Source: Sipunculus nudus (lineage: Eukaryota; Annelida; Sipuncula; Golfingiida; Sipunculidae). Taken from it: DNA of 64,000 bases. Positions within the stretch are counted from its first letter, which is position 1. Each line of letters opens with the position of its first letter. The DNA lies in the NCBI GenBank assembly GCA_026874595.1, contig CM049310.1:22914058-22978057 (forward strand). The letters run 5' to 3'. Shown here one piece after another: positions 30,828 to 40,208 of the stretch. The notes below the pieces were generated by a model. It saw only the letters and a program-made list of their open reading frames with translations. It had not been told where the DNA came from and ran no database searches. A program made the translations under genes and the position numbers.

Positions 30828-31763
30828 GTCATGACCCATGGGTCACTTGTTTTCAAAGGAAATGAATTTATATGCACCAGCACCAATTAAGGGCGTATAG
30901 CCTATAGCAGTGTGCGTTCAGTCTTGTGCAAAAACTTGCTGTCTTATAGTACAGGCCACGTCCTCAACTAATGACGTTTCATTGGGTAAATTGCATTGAA
31001 AAGCAAACATGATTTCAAAGAATTTCACAGGATAGTTGTGGAATAGGTAACACTGATACAGTAAACCCTGAGTTATGTGGAGTTAAAATGAGCAAGACTG
31101 ATGCATGATTGATTGCGTCACCAGACGTTTGTACTGGATCAAATTATTTCTGATCTTTATACATGCAACCTTTGTATCAATCCATCCAAATACTCCTGAG
31201 ATATTTAAGGTTATACGTGTGTGTGTGTGTTTTTTTGTTGTTTTTTTAACCCAAAACTGGCCTATTACAAATCAGATATAAACGGCACAAAATGGCGAAA
31301 TCATTGTAAAGGTGGCGCCATTCGTCAGGATAGCGGTACCCATGATCTGTGTAAATGTAAGATTTTCGGGAATTCCATCTGACCAGTCTTAAGCTATCCA
31401 AAGTTGTGTGTGATTGATGCAAAACAGAAAGCTGATGACTCACGCACTTGGACGCCACGCAAAGACCAAAGCAAATCCTATAGGGTCACTAAGTTTCGGA
31501 AAATTCTATTCAGCGGATTTGAGTTTACAGCCCAGGAAACGAACCGTGTATGTTTACGGCGGCGGAAACCGGCTGAATGTACAGTATTTCCAAACCAGTA
31601 TATGCAAAACTTATTTTTGACGGATTCAGTGATACAAAATAACAAACCGTCAAGTGAACAAAAACTAAGACGGCATTGTTTTGATCGTCGCAAAATCAGA
31701 TATATGTCTCGTCTAGCAACCACCCACATCCAGAATTAAGCGCCCTCATCCCTAAATTTGAAG
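30828..31763. other. Non-coding, no gene seen
   Basis: Overlapping 60-110-codon frames on both strands at 31246-31739 show no recognised similarity or splice context. I leave the stretch unassigned. Confidence 0.35.
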
Positions 31764-32181
31764 GGAAATATTCAAATTATGCACTAGTTCAGACGTTATT
31801 AGGGGGGGGGGGGACTGAATAAACCTGGATTGACCTTGAAGAGCAAGGAAGAGGTCCCCAGTTTTCGAAATTTATGGAAACTTATGTGTCAAGTTGGAGA
31901 GATAATCTGCAATACTTCATAGGTTATGGGGTCACATTGGTCAGAGAAGACAAGATTTTACCGCAAATGTTATACAAGGCGAGCCATGCACGCAGTTTGT
32001 AAACGTGCATTCACTGGACACTCGGAATAAGGACTCGTGAGTTACGTACCATAATATATGGGCAATGTGTGAACTTTGGTTTTGGCTAGGTACGGTGATA
32101 ATAACAGAATATTGTGCTATGAAAATATATATGAGACAGATATCTCTTTATCGCATTTTTCTTAGAACATATTCACCAGTG
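31764..32181. repeat. 419-bp duplicated segment, copy B
   Basis: Direct duplicate of 30296-30714. It lies about 1.05 kb further on and is not flanked by the 100-bp repeats, so this is the likely source copy. Confidence 0.95.
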
Positions 32182-32269
32182 ATATATAAGGCACGATAAA
32201 CGTAAAGCCACTGAGTCATTGGCCTGGTTTGCTTAGAAGATGATGTCAGGGGGCAATCTTAACTGACAG

Positions 32270-32288
32270 AACCCCCCCCCCCCCCCCC
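32270..32288. repeat. Poly-C tract
   Basis: An almost uninterrupted run of about 19 C bases after CAGAA, in non-coding DNA. Confidence 0.85.
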
Positions 32289-32449
32289 AACACCATTTTA
32301 CTCGCTCAACAGCCCTCCTCTTTATAAATGACAAATTGGACATAATGACTCCCCAAGAATATCATAATTTTCTTCACACCCAGCACATATCATGAAATTT
32401 ATAATTTCGTTACATGAAAATAATTTTGCTCAATTTTCAGTACTGTATT

Positions 32450-34818
32450 ATTTATTAGCGAACCTGTGAGCTTATGCGATGGTGTGGCGTCGTCCGGCGA
32501 CCGTCGGCCGTCGTCTGTCTTCCGTCGTCTGTACGTTAACCCATACTATCTTGAAAATGGCAAGAGGTAGCATCACGAAATTTTATGCAAAAAATTAGTC
32601 ATCTAAAAAACTATATCGGATTTTGCTTATTTTTTGGCTAACTTCATTTTCTTAGATTTTATAGGGAAAAAGCTAAAAAAGCTTTAAAAATCTTCTTCTC
32701 CGAAACTGTTCAGCCAAATTGTCCAATATTTCACAGAAATGATTCCTGGAATAATCTTTCTCAAGTTTGTTCTAATGGTTTAAGTTCGGTGATTTTTGGC
32801 TGAGTTAGAGGAAGTTGAACTTAGTCATCTGTCCATAAAAGCATACTAAAATTACAATCTCAGAAACGGCTGGAGCTATCATCACCAAATTTTATGCCAA
32901 TGTTGTTCACATGAGACATTTCTGAAATTGAGGTATTGGTGGCGTCACCTGCATCGGCCTTTTTTGTACGGGGGTCATCAGTGTCGGTATCATACTGACG
33001 GCTACAAAAAACTTCTTCTCTGAAACCATATAGTTTAATATCGCACAGAAATGATCCTAGGGTAGTGCTTTCTGAAGTTTGTTCAAATGGTCTTAGTTCA
33101 GTGACTTTTGGCTGAGTTATGGGAAGCTGAATTTAGTCATATGCTGTAACAGCCCATTTTAGCTCAGTGGCTACAAAGATCTTCTCCTCAAAACCACTGG
33201 GCCAAATTCTTTAACCTCACACAATAATTATCCTTAGATGTTGATAATTCAAGTTTGTTCAAATGGTTTTGGTTCAGTGACTTTTGGCTGAGTTAATGGA
33301 AGCTTAACTTAGCCATTTTGCTGTATTTTCCCATATGAGTTATAAACCTGTAAAAATTTTTTTGACTGACCCTACTGAGGCCAATTTGTTCAATATTTTA
33401 CAAGAATAATCCCCTGAATTATTCTTATAATAATTGTCTTTTATGGTTCCAAAGAATGAATTTTGGCTGAATTATAAAGATTCAATTGAGTCATTTAACC
33501 ATATATGTTAGCTGTGTGAAGCAGATACATCTAAACTGGCACCAGTTTATCAGCATTTATTACATCATGCCTCTAGACATTTAGATTTCAGGTTATCTAT
33601 GGTTAATATTGACAAGAATGTTTTTAAAAGCTTTTAAAAAATGTAGATTTATGATTTTGAGATATTCCTCATGCCAGGCAATGTTTACAATCACAGGTAT
33701 ACAGCTCTCTGTGGGTATATAAAGATGGCTGTACATGGATTATAAATAATTGGTATCCATAGTCAAATTAATTCAAGATTTTGTCATCAGTGAGATGTAT
33801 CTGTATTACAATTTTGCATTCAATATGCATCTGTATTAATTTTTAGTTAACCTGTGAGCTAATGCGATGGTGTGACGGCGTTTGTCTTCTGTACGTTAAC
33901 CCATACTATTTTGAAAATGATTGGAGCTAGCATCATGAAATTTAATGCAAAAAATTAGCCATCTGAAAATTTTCTTAAATTTTATAGAGAAAAAGCTAAA
34001 AAAAAAACCTTTAAAAATCTTCTCCTCCGAAACACTCAAGCCAAATTGTTCAATATTTCACAGAAATAATCTTTTATACCATCTCCCTCAATTTTGTTCC
34101 AATTGTTCAAGTTTGGTGAATTTTCGCCGAGTTACAGGAATTGAACTTAGTCATCTGTCCAAAAAAGCATACTAAAATGACAGTCTCAGAAACGGCCAGA
34201 GCTATCATCACCAAATTTTTGCCAGTGTTGGTCACATGAGTCATATATGAAATTCAGGTATTGGTGGCGCCACCTGAAATGACCTTTTTTGTACGGGGGT
34301 CATTGGTCATCTGTACATTAATCCATAATTTCTCTGGAATAGCAGGAGCTACCATTCCCAGATTTTATGCAATAATCTGTTACATATCAAATTTTGTGGG
34401 ATTCAGCTTATTTTTTTGCTATCTGCATTTACTTAGATTTTATAGGGAAAAAGCTTCTTGTAGACGGTCCAGCCAAATTGTTCAATATTTTACATAAATT
34501 ATCCCAGAGGCAAGCCCTCTCAAGTTTGTTCAAATGGTTTGCATTTGATGAATTTAAGTGGAGTTACACAAATTTGACCAGTCATTCGACCAAATAAGCA
34601 TACTGACATAGTACTCTCAGAAATGACAGAAGCTAGCATTACCAGGTATTGTGCAAATGTTGGTCACATGACTCATATTTGAAATTGCAGATTTTGTGGT
34701 GCCACCTACATTGACCTGTTTTTATGGGCAAAAAACCTCCTAATATTAGCCTCTTTCAGCTTAATGATGAAACTGTCAAGTTGAATTGTTCAATTTTTCA
34801 AAAGAATTATCCTAGGAC
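32450..34818. repeat. Interspersed repeat of tandem ~330-bp modules (left part)
   Basis: Modules recur with CCAAATTGTTCAATATTTCA, AATNATCCTAGG, TCAAGTTTGTTCAAATGGTT, TTTTGGCTGAGTTA and TGGTGGCGCCACCTG. Two module groups begin AACCTGTGAGCT-ATGCGATGG (32460 and 33847), followed by CGTC-rich sequence and GTACGTTAACCCATACTAT. The repeat is interrupted by the DIRS element and resumes at 40205. No protein is encoded. Confidence 0.75.
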
Positions 34819-34873
34819 CCCAATGGTTAACCGAGACTATACGAGAGAGCGTAGTTCCTTCCCACAAGTCATT
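34819..34873 (+). repeat. Left ITR of the DIRS element
   Basis: ATGGTTAACCGAGACTATAC followed by GAGAGAGCGTAGTTCC. It is the inverse of 40093-40146 (a few mismatches in the outer 20 bases), and its outer edge is also the inverse of 39917-39942. Confidence 0.85.
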
Positions 34874-35037
34874 GCGTTGTTTACTTCCACGTCATTCAGA
34901 CACGCTTCATAGAGGACCGTCAATTTAGCAGTTTTTTGCCTTTTACAAGTCAACTTGGCTCAAGAACGTCTGTCTCCAGCCAGCAATAGTGCCATAGATC
35001 GTACTGAACGTAGTTCAGAGACACTGCGATCGTTAAT

Positions 35038-36697
35038 TTGTTTGGGAAACAACCGCAAGTTTACCCAATGCCAGGGGCCGACGTGGTCGGCGCCATCTTG
35101 GCAAAAATGGACCAGGGGAAATCCCCGCAGCTTGCGACGCAGTCGCAGTTGGCGCAGGGGAATACGCTGGAGGGACAATCTGTCAAACTATCTGCAAAGG
35201 ATACTGTAGCAGACAAAACCAACTTGACAGCGCAACACTCTAAACATGAGGAGAACCCCAACGGATTTGAGCGTGACGAATCCGGCAAACAAGATGGCGG
35301 CGGAACCACTGCCACTGTTTTGGCTTCGCCTACCGATGTTAACATCCCTGTCAGCGATAAAGCCAAAGGTAAACAATACGCTGTCAGCAAAGACCGCACT
35401 AATAAGGAACGTAGTGCCCCGAAAAAATCCTCAAGTCGCTCTAAGAGCCGCTCCGCAAGTGTCAATTCAACCCATAGCCATGGGTCAAATTCAACAACAT
35501 CGTCATCGCGTCAACGACAGGAACGCAAACACCAGTCAGACGCTTACAGTAAAGACAACAGACATTCTCACACATCAGTAACCAGCAAAGAATTGTCAGA
35601 AATAAAGCAACAGGTACAGTCTTTGACCAATCTTTTTACTGAATTCGTGCCAGTTGTGAAACAACTGAAATCCGCTTATGATGAAGCCAATGAAACCCCT
35701 ACCTATGATGAAGAGCTGATCTCTGGCCCTGAGGACACTGATGTCAGTGATAATGAAATGGAAAACCCCCAGAACCATAGTGATGGTGGGGATTACAGCT
35801 CAGCAACAAAGCAGCTCGACTCTGATGTGTTTCGGGCTGAGAAAAGAGCAGCAGACGATATGTTATCAGACGGGGAGGTTGAAAAGGAAACTCATGCTAA
35901 GAGAAAGTGTACACGAGAGCTAATCCTTCAGGACCTGGGGAAAGGGCTAGCAAGTAAAGAGGACTTTGCGGCAAATATACATGATGAATTTGCCAAGAAA
36001 GTTAAAGGATGTTTTCACAGAAAAAACAGAAAAAATCAAAAGACCCAGTAACTGCCAAATGTTGGGACCAGTTAAGGTTAACCCTGAAATCTGGAATATC
36101 TTGAAACCTGAATCTAGATCAAGAGATGCGAGATTTCAAAAATTAGTAAACAGGATCCAAAAAGGACTCATTCCCCTGGTACAACTTGCCGATAGTTTGA
36201 TGAATTCATTAGAGAAAGATGCTGACAAACCTGTTCAGATGCAAGATGTTCTGTGCCCCATAACCGACTCTGTATCCATTCTGTCTGCTGCCCTGCATGA
36301 TGTTAACAAATGGAGGAAAGAGTTCGTTCGCCCAGAGGTTAACGAAATTTACAAGGGGGCTTGTAGTTTGCGAGAGCCAATTTCTGACTTGTTATTTGGC
36401 AATGATTTGTCAAAACGCATGCAAGAACAGGAAGAATCCAACAAACTTTCAAGCAAAATGGCTAAATCTCAAAGCTATCAGAGCAAGGGGAAACAGACAT
36501 TTCGTTGCAGTTCCGGCGCTGGCTCATCAAACACCAAGTTCACCCAAAACAGGAACATTTTTTTAGGCACCAAACAGCGCTACCAAAGCACAAAACCTCG
36601 TTACAGCCAGCCCCGACAGTACCAGAGACCGTTTCATGCAAAGAAACAGTTCGGGCAGCCAGTGACGGACAAACGTCGCCCACAACAACATACATGA
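35038..36697 (+). pseudogene. DIRS gag-like gene, split by a frameshift
   Basis: The first frame (35038-36051, 337 codons) starts MFGKQPQVYPMPGADVVGAI. It is rich in Ser, Lys, Gln and Asp, with an RSKSRS segment and an acidic stretch. The second frame (codons up to 36697) holds the conserved DIRS gag block VNPEIWNILKPESRSRDARF, a helical region and a basic Gln/Arg-rich tail. One extra base around 36004-36012 explains the change of frame. The second frame ends in a TGA that overlaps the next ATG as ATGA (36694-36697). Gag is expected to bind the element RNA. A programmed shift is possible but no known slippery site is evident. Confidence 0.78.
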
Positions 36698-37569
36698 GTG
36701 CAAATGTGAGTATACAGCAGGAACCTTTTATTGCTGGAAATATTGCTAATTTTCAGCATAACTGGAATGAGCTTACATCAGACTCTAATATACTTGAGCT
36801 GGTTTCAGGGTACAGGTTAGAATTCGAAAAATACCCAGTACAGGCTAATGAACCTAGTGAGTTATCATTCTCACCTGAGGAACAAGTTCTTGTTGACCTA
36901 GAGATTAAGAAATTGATTCAGAAAGGTGTCATCACACAGTCCTATACAGAACCTGATCAGTTTGTGTCCACCATTTTCCTACGCCCTAAAAAAGATGGGA
37001 AATTTAGAATGATTCTTAATCTGAAAGAACTGAATAAGAAAATTTCCTACTATCACTTTAAAATGGATTCGATTCATACTTGTGTTAACCTAATGACACC
37101 AGATAGCTACATGGCATCCTTGGACTTACAGGATGCCTACTACTCAGTGCCTGTTGTTAAAGATCACCAAAAGTTTCTAAAATTTCGATGGCGTGGAAAT
37201 CTCTTCCAGTTTACATGCTTGCCAATGGGGCTTACTTCAGCTCCTAGATTATTTACCAAACTCTTGAAGCCAGCTCTAGCCATATTAAGGTCGAAAGGGT
37301 TTGTCTCTAGTATATACCTTGACGATCTGTACCTAGCTGGAGATACCTACAATGAATGTTTAATGAATGTAGAACAAACAGTTCAGCTGCTCAACCAGTT
37401 AGGGTTTGTTATCAATGTAGACAAATCTAAATTCAAACCAGGGAAAATTATTGATCACTTAGGATTTACTTTGAACTCAGAAAATATGACAATTGGAGTG
37501 ACTACTGCTAGGATCAATAAGCTTCACCGTTTGTGTAATGATTTTTATCTGACACAGTTCACACAATAA
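36694..37569 (+). CDS. DIRS reverse transcriptase (frame ends early)
   Basis: I take the start at the ATG that overlaps the gag stop (ATGA). The same frame is open from 36505, but that part overlaps gag. RT motifs: FVSTIFLRPKKDGKFRMILN, then LDLQDAYYSVP with the first catalytic Asp, LPMGLTSAPRLFTKLLKP, and YLDDLYLAG with the catalytic pair. LGF and a thumb region follow. The frame closes with a TAA at 37567-37569 where family members run on into RNase H; a two-base slip in a short CA run just before the stop accounts for this. The array junction base corresponds to 37123, inside the LDLQDAYY codons. Confidence 0.9.
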   Translation: MSANVSIQQEPFIAGNIANFQHNWNELTSDSNILELVSGYRLEFEKYPVQANEPSELSFSPEEQVLVDLEIKKLIQKGVITQSYTEPDQFVSTIFLRPKKDGKFRMILNLKELNKKISYYHFKMDSIHTCVNLMTPDSYMASLDLQDAYYSVPVVKDHQKFLKFRWRGNLFQFTCLPMGLTSAPRLFTKLLKPALAILRSKGFVSSIYLDDLYLAGDTYNECLMNVEQTVQLLNQLGFVINVDKSKFKPGKIIDHLGFTLNSENMTIGVTTARINKLHRLCNDFYLTQFTQ

Positions 37570-37583
37570 GGCAATTAGCAACA

Positions 37584-38746
37584 TTGATTGGCACCATTGT
37601 GTCATGCATCCCAGGGGTTGAATATGGAGAAATGCATTATAGACAACTGGAAATGTTAAAAACTCAATCACTGAAAATTAACAAAGGAAATTTTGAGGCT
37701 AAAATTCTCAAACTCCCAGGGAGTGCTAGAAGTGAAATAGAATGGTGGCTTACAAATGCTGATAATAGTCGGTTGATATCACATTGCAACCCACAGATTA
37801 CAATGCAAAGTGATGCATCTATGAAAGGATGGGGTGTCGCTCTAGGGAATAAAAGGGCTGGAGGTAGATGGAGTAATGCAGAATCGGAAGAACACATTAA
37901 CATCCTTGAATTGAAAGCAGTATTGTTCGCTTTACACTCCTTCCAATCTGATCTAGCTGGGAAACATGTGCTTATCGAAGTGGATAATTCCACTGCTGTA
38001 GCATATATTAGGAACTTGGGGGCACGCATTCCCAGAAATGTAATGAAGTTGCACACCAAATTTGGCAATTCTGCATTGAAAAAGGAATTTGGCTCACTGC
38101 ATCACACCTACCTGGTGTGTTAAATGTTGAGGCGGATAGGGAGTCACGAGTTTTTAAAGATAATACAGAGTGGTCCATAAATGAAAAAATCTTCCATGGG
38201 ATTAGCAACCATTTTGGGGAACCAGAAATAGACTTGTTTGCCTCAAGAGTAAATAATAAAGTAGCCACATACTTTGCATGGAAGGCAGACCCTTATGCAA
38301 AAGGAATAGACAGTATGATACATCCATGGAACTTATATTCACTGACATATTGTTTCCCTCCTTTCAGCATGCTCCCTCGGGTATTGCAAAAAATCTCGAG
38401 AGACGAAGCAGAGACGATTCTAATTGCACCACTGTGGGCCACCCAAAGCTGGTTTCCGCATCTGCTACAACTATTGATTTCACCGCCAGTTCTTCTGCCT
38501 CAGGGAACAAAAGTACTGCGACTGCCACACGAACCAAATCGGATTCACCCCCTATGGAAAAAGCTTCGTCTGATTGCATGCCGCTTGTCAGGGAAGCGCT
38601 GCAACAGAAAGGTATATCTCCAAGGACTAGAGACATACTCATGCTCTCCTGGCGACAAAGCACCAAAATACAGTACAAAACATATATACAAAAATGGATT
38701 AACTTTGCAAGGGAAAGGGACATTGATCCATTACAACCATCTTTAA
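37584..38746 (+). pseudogene. DIRS RNase H and C-terminal region, frame-broken (unit 1)
   Basis: The frame 37584-38123 carries the RNase H residues in ITMQSDASMKGWG (Asp 77), HINILELKAV (Glu 109) and IEVDNSTAVAYIRN (Asp 134). A one-base shift near the A-run at 38078 moves the C-terminal part into frame 38117-38746. That part has DIRS blocks LNVEADRESR, EIDLFASRVNN, YCFPPFSMLPRVLQKI and LIAPLWATQSWFP, and overlaps the recombinase frame. Unit 1 differs from the other units at residues 46 (Gly instead of Glu) and in NVMKLH (Lys instead of Thr). Confidence 0.85.
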
Positions 38747-39558
38747 GCCAAGTCCTTGATTTCCTAACAATGCTATATGACTCTGGCTTGAAATACAGTG
38801 CCTTGAATACAGCTAGATGTGCTCTATCAAGTGTTGTACAGATTCACAATAGTCTATCTTTAGGCAATGACCCACTGGTTAAAAGGTTTTTTAAAGCAGT
38901 TTTTCACACAAGGCCCGCTTTGCCTAGATATCAAACTGTATGGAATGTGGAACCAGTGTTACTGTATTTGAAATCCCTGTCTCCCAACGCTGAACTATCA
39001 CTTAAAAACTTGAGTTGTAAACTTGTAATGCTAACTGCATTGATCAGTGGACAGCGAAGCCAGTCTATACATTTAATGGACTTAAAGGACATGAATCGGC
39101 AAACGGACTCTGTTACCTTTGTTATATCATCCTTGGTCAAACAATCTAAAATAAACAAACAACAGCCTGTCATTACACTTAAATCATACAAAGCAGACCC
39201 TGATTTATGTGTGTTAGCATGTCTTGATGAATATGTTTCTAGAACAGAGCCTTTGAGGATAGAGAACATTAGGGGCAAATTGTTTCTTAGCACCGTGAAA
39301 CCACACAGGCCAGTTACCAAAGATAGTATCAGCAGATGGATAAAGGTTGTGATGATAAACTCAGGTATTGATGTCTCGGTGTTTAAACCACATAGCACCA
39401 GAGCGGCATCTACAAGTAAGGCAGCATTGGCTCAAGTTCCACTTAATACTATTATGAACACAGCAGGTTGGTCACAGGAATCCACTTTTGCCAGATTTTA
39501 TAACAAACCAATAAATACTATGGATAACCAGTTCGCTCATGCTGTTCTCAACCTCTAG
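38278..39558 (+). CDS. DIRS tyrosine recombinase (unit 1)
   Basis: 426 codons, intact. Core-binding domain about residues 100-215 (SPRTRDILMLSW, KTYIQKWINFARE), catalytic domain 220-415. Catalytic set visible: Arg 260 in SGQRSQS, His 372 and Arg 375 in PHSTRAAS, Trp 398 in AGWSQESTFARFY and the nucleophile Tyr 408. The enzyme would integrate a circular DNA form without target cleavage of the DDE type. The first ~95 residues overlap the RNase H frame and may not belong to the protein; a later Met (92 or 101) is an alternative start. The reading frame is the same in units 1-3. Confidence 0.9.
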   Translation: MEGRPLCKRNRQYDTSMELIFTDILFPSFQHAPSGIAKNLERRSRDDSNCTTVGHPKLVSASATTIDFTASSSASGNKSTATATRTKSDSPPMEKASSDCMPLVREALQQKGISPRTRDILMLSWRQSTKIQYKTYIQKWINFARERDIDPLQPSLSQVLDFLTMLYDSGLKYSALNTARCALSSVVQIHNSLSLGNDPLVKRFFKAVFHTRPALPRYQTVWNVEPVLLYLKSLSPNAELSLKNLSCKLVMLTALISGQRSQSIHLMDLKDMNRQTDSVTFVISSLVKQSKINKQQPVITLKSYKADPDLCVLACLDEYVSRTEPLRIENIRGKLFLSTVKPHRPVTKDSISRWIKVVMINSGIDVSVFKPHSTRAASTSKAALAQVPLNTIMNTAGWSQESTFARFYNKPINTMDNQFAHAVLNL

Positions 39559-39727
39559 TGCCACAAAGTAACAGCTTCACATTAAGAACTCGAGCATTGG
39601 CACTTCCATTTACAATTAATGTTCATTTGTATAACGTGATACTACATAATGAAGCTTAACTAACGGTTAAGTAACTGCTTAATTATTATTTATTGTTGGA
39701 AACATAGATAGTACTTAAGGTAGGAAC

Positions 39728-39757
39728 TCCCCCCCCCTGATAGGGGGGGGGGGGGAT
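39728..39757. repeat. Poly-C / poly-G pair, length-variable between units
   Basis: About C9-TGATA-G13 here. The matching place in unit 2 (48234-48262) reads C10 and G11, and in unit 3 (56739-56766) C8 and G13. Confidence 0.85.
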
Positions 39758-39802
39758 GGAGAACACTGTTCTGTAATCCAAGCTCTTGGTATTTTGTATA
39801 TC

Positions 39803-39808
39803 AATAAA
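39803..39808 (+). terminator. Poly(A) signal of the DIRS transcript
   Basis: AATAAA in TATATCAATAAAGTG, 245 bases after the recombinase stop and before the internal complementary region. The same site is present in each array unit. Confidence 0.55.
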
Positions 39809-39916
39809 GTGTAAATCGAGTTTCAATGTCTCATCTTTATTTGAAACTACTGGAAAGCTGGTCGCTAATGCATGGCTGGTAGTGTACTAACCTCCCTGGT
39901 CATGCCCCCTTTGAAG

Positions 39917-40039
39917 TCTCGTATAGTCTCGGTTAACCATGGTGGTGTAGTAGAATTAATAAGTTAAACGAGGCTTACCTGTAAGCTGAAGTTTGACTGG
40001 AATTCTACTTAGATACCATGGTTAACTAGAGATTATACG
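39917..40039 (+). repeat. Internal complementary region of the DIRS element
   Basis: The left half, TCTCGTATAGTCTCGGTTAA with CCATGG, is the complement of the left terminal edge. The right half, starting AATTAATAAGTTAAACGAGG, is the complement of the last ~85 bases of the right terminal repeat. This two-part layout is that of the ICR which templates end-joining in DIRS elements. The 85-base part pairs with 40123-40208 as a large hairpin. Confidence 0.8.
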
Positions 40040-40092
40040 CCCACCACTTACCCGCCCATAACACTTGGGTCATGACCAGTACGGCGTTGAAG

Positions 40093-40208
40093 AATGACTT
40101 GTGGGAAGGAACTACGCTCTCTCGTATAATCTCTAGTTAACCATGGTATCTAAGTAGAATTCCAGTCAAACTTCAGCTTACAGGTAAGCCTCGTTTAACT
40201 TATTAATT
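40093..40208 (+). repeat. Right ITR of the DIRS element
   Basis: The first half, GACTTGTGGGAAGGAACTAC with GCTCTCTCGTATAATC, is inverted to the left ITR. The outer ~60 bases extend beyond the left repeat, and their complement is found in the ICR. Confidence 0.8.

Larger units (their letters stand above)
34819..40208 (+). mobile_element. DIRS-type tyrosine-recombinase retrotransposon
   Basis: A full-length DIRS element of about 5.4 kb. It carries gag, a reverse transcriptase with YLDD, a DIRS-type RNase H and a tyrosine recombinase instead of an integrase. Structure: left inverted terminal repeat (34819-34873), coding region, poly(A) signal AATAAA at 39803-39808, internal complementary region (39917-40039), right inverted repeat (40093-40208). 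The frame is broken in gag (near 36004-36012), between RT and RNase H (near 37560) and within RNase H (near 38060-38085), so this copy should not be autonomous. It sits inside an interspersed repeat. Its 3' half (from 37123) belongs to the first unit of the tandem array. Confidence 0.9.

Noticed and set aside
31404-31739. Overlapping 70-110-codon frames on both strands
   Set aside because: No domain or splice evidence; open frames of this size on both strands are expected by chance.
37664-38068. Minus-strand frames inside the DIRS coding region (also 38364-38723 and 38931-39398)
   Set aside because: Antisense shadows of RNase H and recombinase, repeated only because the unit is repeated.
38117-38746. 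Separate 209-codon gene
   Set aside because: Its blocks (LNVEADRESR, EIDLFASRVNN, APLWATQSWFP) are the C-terminal part of the DIRS RT/RNase H protein put in another frame by a one-base shift.
39954-40208. Independent fold-back element inserted after the DIRS element
   Set aside because: Its left arm plus 39917-39942 together match the complement of both DIRS ends, which is what an internal complementary region should look like; kept as ICR plus right ITR.
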